From NCBI GenBank assembly GCA_020628035.1, contig JAHDFS010000014.1:1-39588 (forward strand): a DNA stretch of 39,588 nucleotides, in the 5' to 3' direction. This stretch comes from Rhizobiaceae bacterium. GTDB lineage: Bacteria > Pseudomonadota > Alphaproteobacteria > Rhizobiales > Rhizobiaceae. The notes below the pieces were generated by a model. That model ran no database searches. It was not told where the DNA came from and saw only the letters and a list, made by a program, of their open reading frames with translations. Both the position numbers and the translations under genes were made by a program. The stretch's first letter is position 1, and each line of letters opens with the position of its first letter. Below, in pieces: positions 7,927 through 17,100 of the stretch.

Positions 7927-10404
7927 ATGCCAGATGACATTCGCCAATTTCCAATTTCAGATGTCTTAGAGGACATCAAAGACGCACTGATATCGTCTAA
8001 TAATGTTATTATTGCTGCGCCTCCAGGAGCGGGTAAGACGACAATTGTACCCGTACAATTATTGGAGAGCCCGTGGATTGACGGCGGGAAGATTATTCTC
8101 ATTGAACCGCGGAGATTAGCTGCCCGCGCAGCTGCCAGGCGTATGGCACAGATGCTGAGCGAAGAGCTTGGACAAACGGTTGGCTATCGCATGCGCCTTG
8201 ATAATCGCGTGAGTAAACACACCAAAATTGAAGTGGTGACAGAGGGTGTCTTCACCCGCATGGTGTTGGATGATCCGGAATTATCGGGCATCTCATGCGT
8301 TATTTTTGATGAATTTCACGAACGTGCGTTGGAAGCCGATTTTGGTTTAGCACTGGCGCTTGATGTTCAATCAGGCTTTCGCGAAGATCTGCGTATCGCG
8401 GTGATGTCTGCGACTTTAGACATTGACGAGATTTCACGCATCTTACCGGACGCAAAGACAATTGTCAGCAAAGGGCGTTCCTATCCTGTTGATATCCGAT
8501 ATCAACCTCGAAAACCGCAGTCCAAAATCGAAGATGTGATGGCGGATGCGGTGCTTGAGACACTTAAAAAAGAGACAGGTTCAATACTGTGCTTTTTGCC
8601 CGGGATGGGAGAGATCAAGCGGGTCTTTGAACGCCTTGAAAATAAAGTCGCGGGTGATGTCGATGTCTTCCCACTCTATGGCGCCTTATCATCATCAGCG
8701 CAGGATAAGGCCATCCAACCGGCCGCGGATGGTCGACGCAAAGTGGTCTTGGCAACGTCGATCGCCGAAACATCTATCACCATTGATGGCGTGCGTATTG
8801 TGATTGATTCAGGTTTGCAACGTCAGGCATTTTATGAGGTCTCAACCAGCATCACGCGTCTTGAAACACAGCGCGCCTCGCAAGCGGCAACCACACAACG
8901 TGCTGGTCGTGCAGGACGAACTGCGCCCGGTATCGCGCTGCGACTGTGGCAAAAAGAACAGCAATCAGCTTTAGAGGAATTCTCAGCGCCGCAAATTTTA
9001 ACGAGCGATCTGTCCAGTTTTGTGATTGATTGTTTGGCCTGGGGTGTTTCAGATCCAAAAGATTTGGTTCTCATTACACCACCGCCACAAAAAACCATTG
9101 ATGCTGCCTTTGATATTTTGCTAAAATTGGGCGCGATCGATGACAAACACCATTTGACCAAACTTGGGCATTCCATGCGCGCATTAGCGCTGCCGGTTCG
9201 ACTATCAGCCATGGTGATGAAGGCAAGTGAAAGAGGCAATGCATATCAGGCCGCCAAACTGGCTGTTCTATTAACGGAGCAAGGGTTGGGCGGCAATATG
9301 ATCGATCTTTCTGAACGGCTTAAGCGTTTTGAAAATGAAAAAGGTCAACGCGCCAACGCTGCGAAAGATCTGGCAAAGCGCATTGCGCGCACGGCGGAGA
9401 AGCTCTCGCAAAAGACAGAGGACGCAGCTCTTGATATTGATGATATTTTGGCCATCGGTTTTCCTGATCGGATTGCCAAACGTCGCGGTAAAATTGGTCA
9501 ATACACGATGTCAGGTGGGCGCGGTGCTGTGCTCGATGAAACTGAAAAACTAGCGCAAGAAGACATGTTAGTAATCGCAGATCTCACCGGAAAAGCTCAG
9601 GCCCCACGTATATTATCAGCAGCAAGATTTGACCCAGCGGGTCTCGAACTTCTCCCCAAGCATCTTATTAGCGAGGTCGAGGAATATCGCTTTGATAAAG
9701 AAAGCCTTGGTGTTAAAGGGCGGCTTGTTCGGAAATTTGGTGCGATTTCACTTTCTGAAAAACCACTGCCAAAGCCTAAGGGCGAGGCAGCAGTGTCTGC
9801 CATCACACATGCCCTCACGCAGCTTGAAGCTGGTTATGCGATGTCGCTCTTGCCGTTTTCCAAAGCAACTCTAGCTTGGCGAAATCGTGCCGAGTTTTAT
9901 CGTCTGCATGCAAGCCCAAATGACTGGCCAGATATATCTAATGCCGGACTTTTATCAAGCATCGACGAATGGTTTGCGAGCTTTCAAACCGATATCAACA
10001 GTCTGCATGATATAAAGCCTCAATCTCTATCAGACGGCTTAAAGAGTTTACTGACTTGGGAACAACAAACAGAATTAGATGCACATATGCCAACGCATTT
10101 TAAATTCCCTGACGGCAAACAATTGGAGATCAATTATAAGGAAGATGATGCGCTATTGTCGGTAAGGGTCAACCATCTGTATGGCCAAAACACCCATCCC
10201 TCGATCATGTCAGGCAAGCTGCCGCTTTTGCTGGAACTCTTGTCACCCGCGGGGCGTCCGGTGCAGCTAACCCGTGATCTACCCGGATTTTGGCAAGGAT
10301 CCTGGTCCGATGTCCGCGCTGATATGCGCAGCCGATATCCCAAACATGATTGGCCAGAAGACCCAGCAAATGCTAAACCATTTGCAAAACGTTCTAAGCC
10401 GTGA
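7927..10404 (+). CDS. hrpB: ATP-dependent helicase HrpB (DEAH-box family)
   Basis: A superfamily 2 DExH helicase of about 825 residues, the length typical of bacterial HrpB. Seen in order: Walker A APPGAGKTT (about 33-41), the DEFH box (about 138), VMSATLD (motif III), TSIAETSITIDGV (motif V) and QRAGRAGRTAPG (motif VI), then the winged-helix/ratchet part and the HrpB-specific C-terminal domain (PLLLELLSPAGRPVQLTRDLPGFW region). The biological substrate of HrpB is poorly defined; RNA is assumed. I chose ATG 7927 because GGAAG lies five bases before it; a TTG four codons earlier (7915) is in frame. It is sandwiched between polA and actS on one strand with short gaps. Confidence 0.95.
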   Translation: MPDDIRQFPISDVLEDIKDALISSNNVIIAAPPGAGKTTIVPVQLLESPWIDGGKIILIEPRRLAARAAARRMAQMLSEELGQTVGYRMRLDNRVSKHTKIEVVTEGVFTRMVLDDPELSGISCVIFDEFHERALEADFGLALALDVQSGFREDLRIAVMSATLDIDEISRILPDAKTIVSKGRSYPVDIRYQPRKPQSKIEDVMADAVLETLKKETGSILCFLPGMGEIKRVFERLENKVAGDVDVFPLYGALSSSAQDKAIQPAADGRRKVVLATSIAETSITIDGVRIVIDSGLQRQAFYEVSTSITRLETQRASQAATTQRAGRAGRTAPGIALRLWQKEQQSALEEFSAPQILTSDLSSFVIDCLAWGVSDPKDLVLITPPPQKTIDAAFDILLKLGAIDDKHHLTKLGHSMRALALPVRLSAMVMKASERGNAYQAAKLAVLLTEQGLGGNMIDLSERLKRFENEKGQRANAAKDLAKRIARTAEKLSQKTEDAALDIDDILAIGFPDRIAKRRGKIGQYTMSGGRGAVLDETEKLAQEDMLVIADLTGKAQAPRILSAARFDPAGLELLPKHLISEVEEYRFDKESLGVKGRLVRKFGAISLSEKPLPKPKGEAAVSAITHALTQLEAGYAMSLLPFSKATLAWRNRAEFYRLHASPNDWPDISNAGLLSSIDEWFASFQTDINSLHDIKPQSLSDGLKSLLTWEQQTELDAHMPTHFKFPDGKQLEINYKEDDALLSVRVNHLYGQNTHPSIMSGKLPLLLELLSPAGRPVQLTRDLPGFWQGSWSDVRADMRSRYPKHDWPEDPANAKPFAKRSKP

Positions 10405-10417
10405 GTGAAATATTCAA

Positions 10418-11740
10418 ATGAATATAAGCATGACAGACCCCGAAGAATTTGCACTCGATGAACTGGCAAAATCACGATTGCTGCGACTGCAGACCTTAAT
10501 ACGTCTGCGTTGGCTGGCTGTTGCTGGGCAAACATTGTCAATTCTGCTGGTGGAGTTCTATCTCGAATTTCATCTACCAATTTTATATTGCTTGGGATTG
10601 GTGGCAATCTCAGCGCTGCTTAACCTTTACTTAAGTGCGCGCCATCCTTCCTCGCGAAGATTATCCTCAAAGGCTGCGATGTATGTGCTTGGTTTTGATA
10701 TTCTTCAACTGGCTGGATTGTTGTATATGACAGGCGGTTTAGCGAACCCGTTTTCGGTCCTATTTTGTGTGCCTGTGATTATTTCTGCAGGTACATTGCC
10801 TGCCAAACGAACCATATTGCTTGGCGCCGTCACATTCATCTGCGTCACATTATTGGGTTTCCTATCATTTCCTTTGCCATGGTATGAGGGTGTTGATCTT
10901 GATATTCCGCCTGTTTTTCTCATTGGTGTTTGGATTGCGATCCTGTCAACAACAGCATTTGCCGCCTTTTATGCCTATCGCGTGTCCGCGGAAGCCAATG
11001 ATCTTGCCAACGCTCTAACAGCAACCGAACTTGCGCTGCAGCGCGAACAGCATTTATCAGCTATTGATGGACTTGCCGCTGCAGCCGCGCATGAATTGGG
11101 TACGCCATTGGCGACGATCTCAGTGGTGGCCAAAGAAATGCAACATGCATTGGGCGATGATGATGCGTTTCGTGAGGATGTACAATTGCTCCGCAGCCAA
11201 AGCGAAAGATGCCGAGATATTCTCAAACGCTTGACCACCTTGTCCGCAGAAGATGAAGCGCATATGCGCCGCTTGCCATTGAGTTCGTTGATTGAAGAGG
11301 TTGTTGCACCGCATCGTGAATTTGGCATTGATATTCAAGATATCATCGATGCCGAAACGGAAAATGAACCGATCGGGCGTCGAAATCCGGGTATATTGTT
11401 CGGTCTGGGAAATCTGATGGAAAATGCGGTCGATTTTGCCGATAAATCTGTTGAACTTAGAGCACATTATGATGCGGATCTGATCACCATGACGATATCG
11501 GATGATGGTCCAGGCTATAGCCAAAGCATCATCCAGCAAATTGGCGAACCTTACATGAAACAGCGCACCGGAAACGAGCTTGATAAAGCCGGTGGTTTGG
11601 GTCTTGGATTGTTTATTGCAAAAACCTTGCTTGAGCGATCTGGCGCAACATTGCAATTTAGCAACAAGCCTTATCCAAAATCAGGCGCAATTGTTTCAAT
11701 CAGCTGGCCACGCTCAGCGCTTGATGTGTTTCAGCAATAA
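10418..11740 (+). CDS. actS: RegB/PrrB/ActS-type redox-sensing histidine kinase
   Basis: Membrane sensor kinase of the RegBA/ActSR global redox system, which in relatives controls respiration, carbon and nitrogen metabolism. The N-terminal half has six probable membrane segments (about residues 31-190). The quinone-sensing heptapeptide GGLANPF is at 106-112. The H-box AAAAHELGTPLATI places the phospho-accepting His at 225, and the redox Cys lies at 265 in SERCRDIL; both numbers agree with Rhodobacter RegB (His225, Cys265). The ATPase part has the N-box NLMENAVDFA, DDGPGYS and GGLGLGLFIAK. The start is ATG 10418, 13 bases after hrpB; ATG 10430 is an alternative. The usual partner actR/regA is not downstream: the next gene is a convergent MATE exporter. 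Confidence 0.92.
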   Translation: MNISMTDPEEFALDELAKSRLLRLQTLIRLRWLAVAGQTLSILLVEFYLEFHLPILYCLGLVAISALLNLYLSARHPSSRRLSSKAAMYVLGFDILQLAGLLYMTGGLANPFSVLFCVPVIISAGTLPAKRTILLGAVTFICVTLLGFLSFPLPWYEGVDLDIPPVFLIGVWIAILSTTAFAAFYAYRVSAEANDLANALTATELALQREQHLSAIDGLAAAAAHELGTPLATISVVAKEMQHALGDDDAFREDVQLLRSQSERCRDILKRLTTLSAEDEAHMRRLPLSSLIEEVVAPHREFGIDIQDIIDAETENEPIGRRNPGILFGLGNLMENAVDFADKSVELRAHYDADLITMTISDDGPGYSQSIIQQIGEPYMKQRTGNELDKAGGLGLGLFIAKTLLERSGATLQFSNKPYPKSGAIVSISWPRSALDVFQQ

Positions 11741-11761
11741 TGTCCTGGGTTAGTCGCCCGA

Positions 11762-13153
11762 TTAGCCAACTTCAGTCTGAACCTGAGGTCTTGCACTGAC
11801 AAGACCACCAATTTGTCGCTTCGCAATCTGTTGAACAACAATGGCCGAAACCACCATGCCTGTGATCACGCTTGTGGCAATTCCTAGCCACACACCCAGT
11901 GTATCGAACCCGAACATGTTGACGAAGATATAAACGAATAAAGCAACCGCAATACCTTGTCGGTAAATGCCAATTACAAGCGTCCAGATTGGCTTCTTAA
12001 AGGCCTGGAGCAGCGAGTTAATCGCAAATAACACGAGATAAACTGGAAGGATAAACCCATCAACGCGCAAATATTGCGCACCAATGCGGCGCACTTCATC
12101 ACTGTCAGTAAAGATCCCGATCAAGAATTCAGCCGCAAGCCATAACACCGCAGATGCAAACAGCATCATGATAACGCCGACTTTGCAACAAAAGACAAAG
12201 GCTTCGCGCACGCGATCATAGTTTTTAGCGCCGAAATTTTGCGCGGCAATCGGCAAAAGCGCGCCGGTCAAACCAAAGGCGGGCAGCAATAGCAATTGTT
12301 CGACCCGCAGAGCAACGCCATAAGCTGCAACCGCATCACCACCAAAACCCTTGAGATAAAACTGAACGACAAATCCGGAGAACATCATCACAACCATAGT
12401 GAAACTTGATGGCAGTGCCTGTGAGGTTATGTCCTTATAGGTGGGAAGGTCAGGGATGAAGCTATGCGTGCTGTCATCACTCATGATATCGGATTTGAAA
12501 ACCCTATAAAGAATAAACAGCATCACACCTGTTTGGCTGACCACAGTTGAAAGGGCAAGACCTGTAAAACCAATGCCGTCTACAAAGCCAGGAATGCCGA
12601 AAATAAAGAGGGGATTTAATACCAGATTAGCAAAAAATGCCGCGATCTGAGCGCGTTCCATGGAAACCGTATCGCCTTGTGCCTGCAAAACACCATTGGC
12701 CCCAAATGTTAGCAAGAACCCAGGAGAAGCGAGCAGCATGACGAGGAAGTATTCGTTGGCTGCATCGCGATATGCCCCCGGTTCGGTGATAATGGCGATT
12801 AAATCATCACCAAACAAAAGACCAAGGATTGCGCATGCAAGGGATGCAAGCGCGCCATAGCTGATGCCTTGATAGGCGATGTGTTTGGCATGTTTGTCAT
12901 CTTTTGCACCGAGCGCATTGCCAACGAGCGCACTCATCGCTGAGCCAAGACCAATACCAAGCGCGATCAGAACAAAGAAAACCTGGAAAGCAATTGCAAG
13001 ACCAGCTTGCGCATCGGTTGATAAAAGTCCGGCATAAAACACATCAACTACATTATAGAGCGTGGTGAACACCATGCCGATGGCAGCTGGTATTGCAATC
13101 TTCTTAAAATGTTGAGCGATGGAACCTTCAGTGAGATCAAAATTTGCAGACAT
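11762..13153 (-). CDS. MATE family multidrug efflux transporter
   Basis: A 463-residue inner-membrane protein with about twelve hydrophobic segments in two related halves, as expected for NorM/DinF-like MATE exporters, which expel cationic drugs or metabolites using a sodium or proton gradient. The opening GSIAQHFKKIAIPAAIGMVFTTLYNVVDVFYAG is characteristic of the family's first segment, and the second half begins with a similar stretch near residue 240. It ends 21 bases from the convergent actS. It follows the HxlR and TfoX-domain genes on the same strand after a 93-base gap, so it could be co-regulated by the HxlR protein, but this is inference. Its substrate cannot be predicted. Confidence 0.92.
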   Translation of the reverse strand: MSANFDLTEGSIAQHFKKIAIPAAIGMVFTTLYNVVDVFYAGLLSTDAQAGLAIAFQVFFVLIALGIGLGSAMSALVGNALGAKDDKHAKHIAYQGISYGALASLACAILGLLFGDDLIAIITEPGAYRDAANEYFLVMLLASPGFLLTFGANGVLQAQGDTVSMERAQIAAFFANLVLNPLFIFGIPGFVDGIGFTGLALSTVVSQTGVMLFILYRVFKSDIMSDDSTHSFIPDLPTYKDITSQALPSSFTMVVMMFSGFVVQFYLKGFGGDAVAAYGVALRVEQLLLLPAFGLTGALLPIAAQNFGAKNYDRVREAFVFCCKVGVIMMLFASAVLWLAAEFLIGIFTDSDEVRRIGAQYLRVDGFILPVYLVLFAINSLLQAFKKPIWTLVIGIYRQGIAVALFVYIFVNMFGFDTLGVWLGIATSVITGMVVSAIVVQQIAKRQIGGLVSARPQVQTEVG

Positions 13154-13246
13154 TTATCATCTTTCATTGTCGAGACGCAAAATTGTGCGCCAAATTTAGG
13201 CTGTGGTCAATCGAAACCGTGAAAGTTGCAAGGCTTAAATGATCGG

Positions 13247-13624
13247 TTATTTTTTTGTTTTTGAAGACTTTTCTTTTTTGGGTTTAGGTGGAAGTTGCGT
13301 AACAAAACTCATAGCCAATGACACAAGACCCTTTAATTGATCATCATTGCAGGCTTCATCTTCAATTTCGACAAGCCCACCCATTTTACGACCTGTAAAA
13401 GATAAAGGTGCTGCAGAATAACGATCGCAGGCTTCCTGTTCATTATCTTTCCCCACACGGAACATGAAAGTGCGCTCGCCTGTGTTTTTGTTGCGCGAGG
13501 CGCCACCAATCATATGGCCCTCATATAAAAAACAAACGCCACCCATCATGTTTTTCTCACTCACACCATCCATAAACCCCAATTGTTCTCGAAATCGGTT
13601 TGTGAGTTCTTCATCATATGCCAT
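13247..13624 (-). CDS. TfoX/Sxy N-terminal-domain protein
   Basis: A 125-residue soluble protein matching the N-terminal domain of TfoX/Sxy: the opening YDEELTNRFREQLG, KNMMGGVCFLYEGHMIGG, FMFRVGKDNEQEA and FTGRKMGGLVEIE are typical. It lacks the C-terminal TfoX domain and ends in a Lys/Pro/Ser tail. Gammaproteobacterial TfoX activates competence genes; these short single-domain homologues are widespread in alphaproteobacteria with unknown function, so competence should not be assumed. An AAGGATC ribosome site lies seven bases before the ATG. It begins 10 bases after the stop of the HxlR gene, so the two are probably co-transcribed. Confidence 0.85.
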   Translation of the reverse strand: MAYDEELTNRFREQLGFMDGVSEKNMMGGVCFLYEGHMIGGASRNKNTGERTFMFRVGKDNEQEACDRYSAAPLSFTGRKMGGLVEIEDEACNDDQLKGLVSLAMSFVTQLPPKPKKEKSSKTKK

Positions 13625-13634
13625 GGTCTGATCC

Positions 13635-14075
13635 TTAGTGAATATTGGTCACTTGCGCATTGGCAAGCGCAATAAGTTGTTCAGTTTCAGCGATGGTTTT
13701 ATCAGCATCTTGTCGATAGGCTGTGATGAACTGCTCAGGGACTTCTGTGTGTTCATCATGTCTTTCAGCCCAATCAATAATGGATAAAAAGATCGGAATA
13801 AGTTCGAGCGCTTTTTGGGTAGGGAGATAATAGATCCGGGATCGCTTTTTGCGATCCTGATGTCGGGTGAGAATACCCGAGGCTTCAAATTTGGATAAGC
13901 GATCAGCCAATATATTGGTTGAAATACCTTCTCCAGCCGCCAAAAAATCACCGTAATAGCGTCTGCCTTTGAACAAAACATCTCGAAGGATCACAAAATT
14001 CCATCGGTCAGCAAATACCGATGCAGCATAGCGGATGGGGCATCCATTCCAATTTATCGTTTCTTTTCTCGCCAT
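13635..14075 (-). CDS. HxlR family winged-helix transcriptional regulator
   Basis: A 146-residue DNA-binding protein. The segment NGCPIRYAASVFADRWNFVILRDVLFKGRRYYGDF, with recognition helix ISTNILADRLSKFEASGIL, is diagnostic of HxlR/YodB/HypR regulators; Cys12 occupies the position of the redox- or electrophile-sensing Cys in several members. An extra helical C-terminal stretch follows. I place the start at ATG 14075 (MARKET); an upstream in-frame TTG (14117) would run into the operator-like repeats. It is divergent from the small membrane protein gene at 14177 and is followed by the TfoX-domain gene. The repeats between the two divergent genes are its most likely target. Confidence 0.9.
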   Translation of the reverse strand: MARKETINWNGCPIRYAASVFADRWNFVILRDVLFKGRRYYGDFLAAGEGISTNILADRLSKFEASGILTRHQDRKKRSRIYYLPTQKALELIPIFLSIIDWAERHDEHTEVPEQFITAYRQDADKTIAETEQLIALANAQVTNIH

Positions 14076-14100
14076 AAGATGATGATAGCGCAAATAAATA

Positions 14101-14158
14101 TCACTTGCAATTAACAAGTATAGTAAGATAATTATGATTCACTTGCAAAACAAAAGTG
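14101..14158. promoter_or_regulatory. operator-like repeats in the divergent HxlR / membrane-protein promoter region
   Basis: TCACTTGCAA occurs twice, at 14101-14110 and 14139-14148, 38 bases apart. The first forms the dyad ACTTG-N7-CAAGT (14103-14119); the second lies in a perfect 8-base inverted repeat ATTCACTT-N9-AAGTGAAT (about 14137-14161) just before the ribosome site of the 14177 gene. This is the usual arrangement for autoregulation by a dimeric winged-helix protein such as the adjacent HxlR product. A further ACTTGCAA lies at 14629-14636 beyond the membrane gene. Confidence 0.5.
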
Positions 14159-14176
14159 AATTAAGAGAGGACTAAC

Positions 14177-14593
14177 ATGTTTACCAAACGAAACAGCGTG
14201 CTTTTCATCAGCTATATCATCGTTACCTTTATATTGGCTTATATTTGGCATCTGGTTATCTTTGGAAGCGCTTATGCAGAACTTGGTATTGCCTCCCTAC
14301 GACCGGAACCAATTTTCCAATTTGGTTTGCTGGCGATCATCGTTCATGCTGCGGTCTTCACGTATTTCTTCGCGCAATTCTTTGAACCAAAGGCCAATCT
14401 TGCACGCGCCCTCAAACTGTCTCTTGGGCTGGGTGCTGTGATAACAGCCTATGCAGCATTAAGTGTTCCGGCAAAGTTTGAAATTGAACCCGCGAGCCAT
14501 TATGTCTGGCTGGAATTGGTGTTCGGCGTCATACATTATTCTGTCATAGGGGTGCTCTATTATTTCCTTGCCAAGCGCGGGATAACGCAGTGA
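14177..14593 (+). CDS. small four-helix integral membrane protein, unknown function
   Basis: A 138-residue protein with four hydrophobic segments (about 8-28, 47-67, 79-98 and 112-132), short loops and few charges, so almost wholly membrane-embedded. It resembles small DUF1761/DUF2177-type membrane proteins in layout, but I cannot assign a family with confidence. A GAGG ribosome site sits six bases before the ATG. It is divergent from the HxlR regulator, with operator-like repeats between, so it is likely induced by whatever signal that regulator senses. A Rho-independent terminator lies about 90 bases beyond its stop codon. Confidence 0.75.
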   Translation: MFTKRNSVLFISYIIVTFILAYIWHLVIFGSAYAELGIASLRPEPIFQFGLLAIIVHAAVFTYFFAQFFEPKANLARALKLSLGLGAVITAYAALSVPAKFEIEPASHYVWLELVFGVIHYSVIGVLYYFLAKRGITQ

Positions 14594-14683
14594 GTTGGTT
14601 TGGGAATATTGCACGAAAGAGCATGTTACTTGCAATTTGATGCAAATCGCTGTACGTAGGGATCAAATCTTGATCTTTCGAAC

Positions 14684-14715
14684 AAGAGTGGGCCCCACCG
14701 GACCCGCTCTTTTTT
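14684..14715 (+). terminator. Rho-independent terminator
   Basis: The stem AAGAGTGGG/CCCGCTCTT (nine pairs, one G-T) closes a ten-base loop and runs into TTTTTT. It ends transcription from the 14177 gene before rimP. The 90 bases between that stop codon and this hairpin also hold GATCAA-N3-TTGATC (14661-14675), of unknown meaning. Confidence 0.8.
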
Positions 14716-14754
14716 GTTATCTAAGACCGACTAAAAACAAAGATATGAGCACTT

Positions 14755-15369
14755 ATGAGCGATAATATTGCGACATCACCAGAACCGCGATTGATCCTGG
14801 AAACAGGAATAGAAGCGCAGGTTGCGGCTATTATTGAGCCTGTTATCCATTCAATGGGGTATCAGCTTGTGCGCATCCGTACGAATGGTGAAAATGGGTT
14901 CACGCTGCAAATTATGGCAGAGCGATTTGATGGCACAATGACCGTTGAAGATTGCGAAGCGATTTCGCGCGCCATATCACCTGTGCTGGAAGTTGAAGAC
15001 CCGATTGATCGCGCATACCATCTTGAGTTATCATCACCTGGTATTGACCGCCCAATGGTGCGTAAAGGTGATTTTAGACGTTGGCAGGGGCATTTGGTCA
15101 AATGTGAGACCACTGTTCTCATCGAAAATCGTAAGCGTTTCCGCGGCTGGATTGAAGATGTAACAGATGAAGCGTTTGTCATTGATCGCGATGATCCAGC
15201 AGCAGATGAAGTTAAAGAAGTAACAATTCCATTTTCTGCATTGGCAGAAGGGAAATTGATCTTAACAGACGAATTAATTGATGCAGCGCTTAAGGCTGAT
15301 AAGCAGGCTAAGAAAGCACAGGCTGCGGCAAATCAAAACAACACTGCGGATGACGCAGACGAAGAATAA
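14755..15369 (+). CDS. rimP: ribosome maturation factor RimP
   Basis: Assembly factor for the 30S subunit, first gene of the nusA-infB cluster. The N-terminal alpha/beta domain (about 18-95) contains [31 protein letters not shown] and the family hallmark [14 protein letters not shown]; the C-terminal SH3-like domain (about 100-165) follows. The tail after about 170 is Lys/Ala-rich then acidic (ending DDADEE), as in other alphaproteobacterial RimP. The length (204 aa) is normal for the group. The ATG has no obvious ribosome site. nusA follows after 73 bases. Confidence 0.95.
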   Translation: MSDNIATSPEPRLILETGIEAQVAAIIEPVIHSMGYQLVRIRTNGENGFTLQIMAERFDGTMTVEDCEAISRAISPVLEVEDPIDRAYHLELSSPGIDRPMVRKGDFRRWQGHLVKCETTVLIENRKRFRGWIEDVTDEAFVIDRDDPAADEVKEVTIPFSALAEGKLILTDELIDAALKADKQAKKAQAAANQNNTADDADEE

Positions 15370-15442
15370 CAAACCCGAGTAAGAACAAACAAAGCAATTG
15401 AGATAAAGGGTTTAGAACAACCCCATCACATGGAGACAGGAA

Positions 15443-17086
15443 ATGGCAGTCAGTGCAAATAGGCTAGAGCTTTTACAAATCGCAGATGCGGTTGCTCGTG
15501 AAAAAGCTATTGACCGTGAGATCGTCATCGAAGCAATGGCCGACGCGATCCAAAAGGCGGCGCGCTCTCGCTATGGTACAGAATCCAACATTCAAGTTGA
15601 TATTGATGCTAAAACTGGTGAGATCAAACTCACGCGCGTTTTGGAAGTTGTCGAAGTTGTTGAAGACTACTCAACGGAAATCGCACTGATGATTGCGCAA
15701 GATCGTGATCCAAATGTCCAGGTTGGTGATCAGGTACATGATCCGCTACCGCCAATGGATTTTGGCCGTATCGCAGCCCAATCTGCCAAACAAGTCATTG
15801 TGCAGAAAGTGCGCGAAGCTGAGCGTGATCGTCAGTATGAAGAATATAAAGACCGCATTGGCGAGATTGTTAATGGCACCGTCAAACGTGTTGAATATGG
15901 CAATGTGATTGTTGATATGGGCCGTGGTGAAGGCATTATTCGCCGCGATGAGATGATCCCTCGCGAAAATGTTCGCTATGGTGATCGTGTCCGCGCCTAT
16001 GTGCATGATGTACGTCGCGAACAGCGTGGTCCGCAGATTTTCCTATCGCGTACACATCCGCAATTCATGGTCAAACTCTTCACCATGGAAGTACCAGAAA
16101 TTTATGACGGCATCATTGAAATCCGTTCCGTTGCGCGCGACCCAGGTTCACGTGCGAAGATCGCTGTGATTTCAAATGACAATTCAATTGATCCAGTTGG
16201 TGCCTGTGTGGGTATGCGTGGTTCTCGTGTGCAAGCCGTTGTAGGCGAGCTTCAAGGCGAGAAGATCGACATTATTCCTTGGTCTCAATCTCCTGCGACC
16301 TTCATCGTTAATGCACTGCAGCCGGCTGAAGTTGCCAAGGTTGTCTTGGATGAAGATGCAGAGCGTATTGAAGTTGTTGTTCCTGACGATCAATTGTCAC
16401 TTGCGATCGGCCGTCGTGGTCAGAACGTTCGTCTTGCCTCTCAACTAACTGGTTGGGACATTGATATCATGACTGAAGAAGAAGAATCAGCGCGTCGTCA
16501 GAAAGAATTTAACGAGCGCACTGAACTCTTTATGAAAGCACTTGATGTGGATGAGATGGTTGGTCAGGTTCTCGCTTCTGAAGGCTTTAGCCAGGTTGAA
16601 GAAGTTGGCTATGTTGAGCTCGACGAAATCACCTCTATCGAAGGTTTTGACGAAGAAACCGCGCAAGAGCTTCAAACCCGTGCGCGCGAATATCTTGATC
16701 GCATCGAAAATGAGCTTAATGACAAACGTAACGAGTTGGGTGTGTCCGATGAGCTATTGACCATCAATGGCATGACAACAGCCATGTTGGTGGCGTTGGG
16801 TGAAGACGGCATCAAAACCATGGAAGACTTTGCAGGTTGTGCTGCAGATGATCTTGTTGGCTGGACAGAGCGTCAAGATGGCGAAACAAAACGCTATGAA
16901 GGTCTATTCTCTGCCAAAGAAGTTTCACGCGAAGAAGCTGAAGCCATGGTTATGACTGCACGCTTGGCAGCAGGTTGGATTACGCAGGAAGAGCTTGATG
17001 CTATGAATGCGGCAGAAGAAGAAACTGATGAAGATGCGTCTGAAGAAGATGTAACTGTTGAATCAGTTTTCGATTCGAAGAGCTAA
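15443..17086 (+). CDS. nusA: transcription termination/antitermination factor NusA
   Basis: RNA-polymerase-binding elongation factor of 547 residues. Visible in order: the N-terminal polymerase-binding domain (about 1-125), the S1 domain (GEIVNGTVKRVEYGNVIVDMG, about 133-200), two KH RNA-binding domains (VGACVGMRGSRVQAVVGEL near 255; LSLAIGRRGQNVRLASQLTGW near 320), then two helix-hairpin-helix-type acidic repeats and an acidic tail (DEDASEEDVTVES). The start ATG follows an AGGAA ribosome site. The gene for the YlxR-like protein begins 14 bases after the stop. Confidence 0.97.
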   Translation: MAVSANRLELLQIADAVAREKAIDREIVIEAMADAIQKAARSRYGTESNIQVDIDAKTGEIKLTRVLEVVEVVEDYSTEIALMIAQDRDPNVQVGDQVHDPLPPMDFGRIAAQSAKQVIVQKVREAERDRQYEEYKDRIGEIVNGTVKRVEYGNVIVDMGRGEGIIRRDEMIPRENVRYGDRVRAYVHDVRREQRGPQIFLSRTHPQFMVKLFTMEVPEIYDGIIEIRSVARDPGSRAKIAVISNDNSIDPVGACVGMRGSRVQAVVGELQGEKIDIIPWSQSPATFIVNALQPAEVAKVVLDEDAERIEVVVPDDQLSLAIGRRGQNVRLASQLTGWDIDIMTEEEESARRQKEFNERTELFMKALDVDEMVGQVLASEGFSQVEEVGYVELDEITSIEGFDEETAQELQTRAREYLDRIENELNDKRNELGVSDELLTINGMTTAMLVALGEDGIKTMEDFAGCAADDLVGWTERQDGETKRYEGLFSAKEVSREEAEAMVMTARLAAGWITQEELDAMNAAEEETDEDASEEDVTVESVFDSKS

Positions 17087-17100
17087 GGTGATGCGCTGGA

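Noticed and set aside
10134-10607. 157-codon minus-strand frame across the hrpB-actS junction
   Set aside because: Antisense to two well-supported genes whose motifs are intact; no matching family.
11120-11656. 178-codon minus-strand frame
   Set aside because: Lies wholly opposite the kinase domain of actS.
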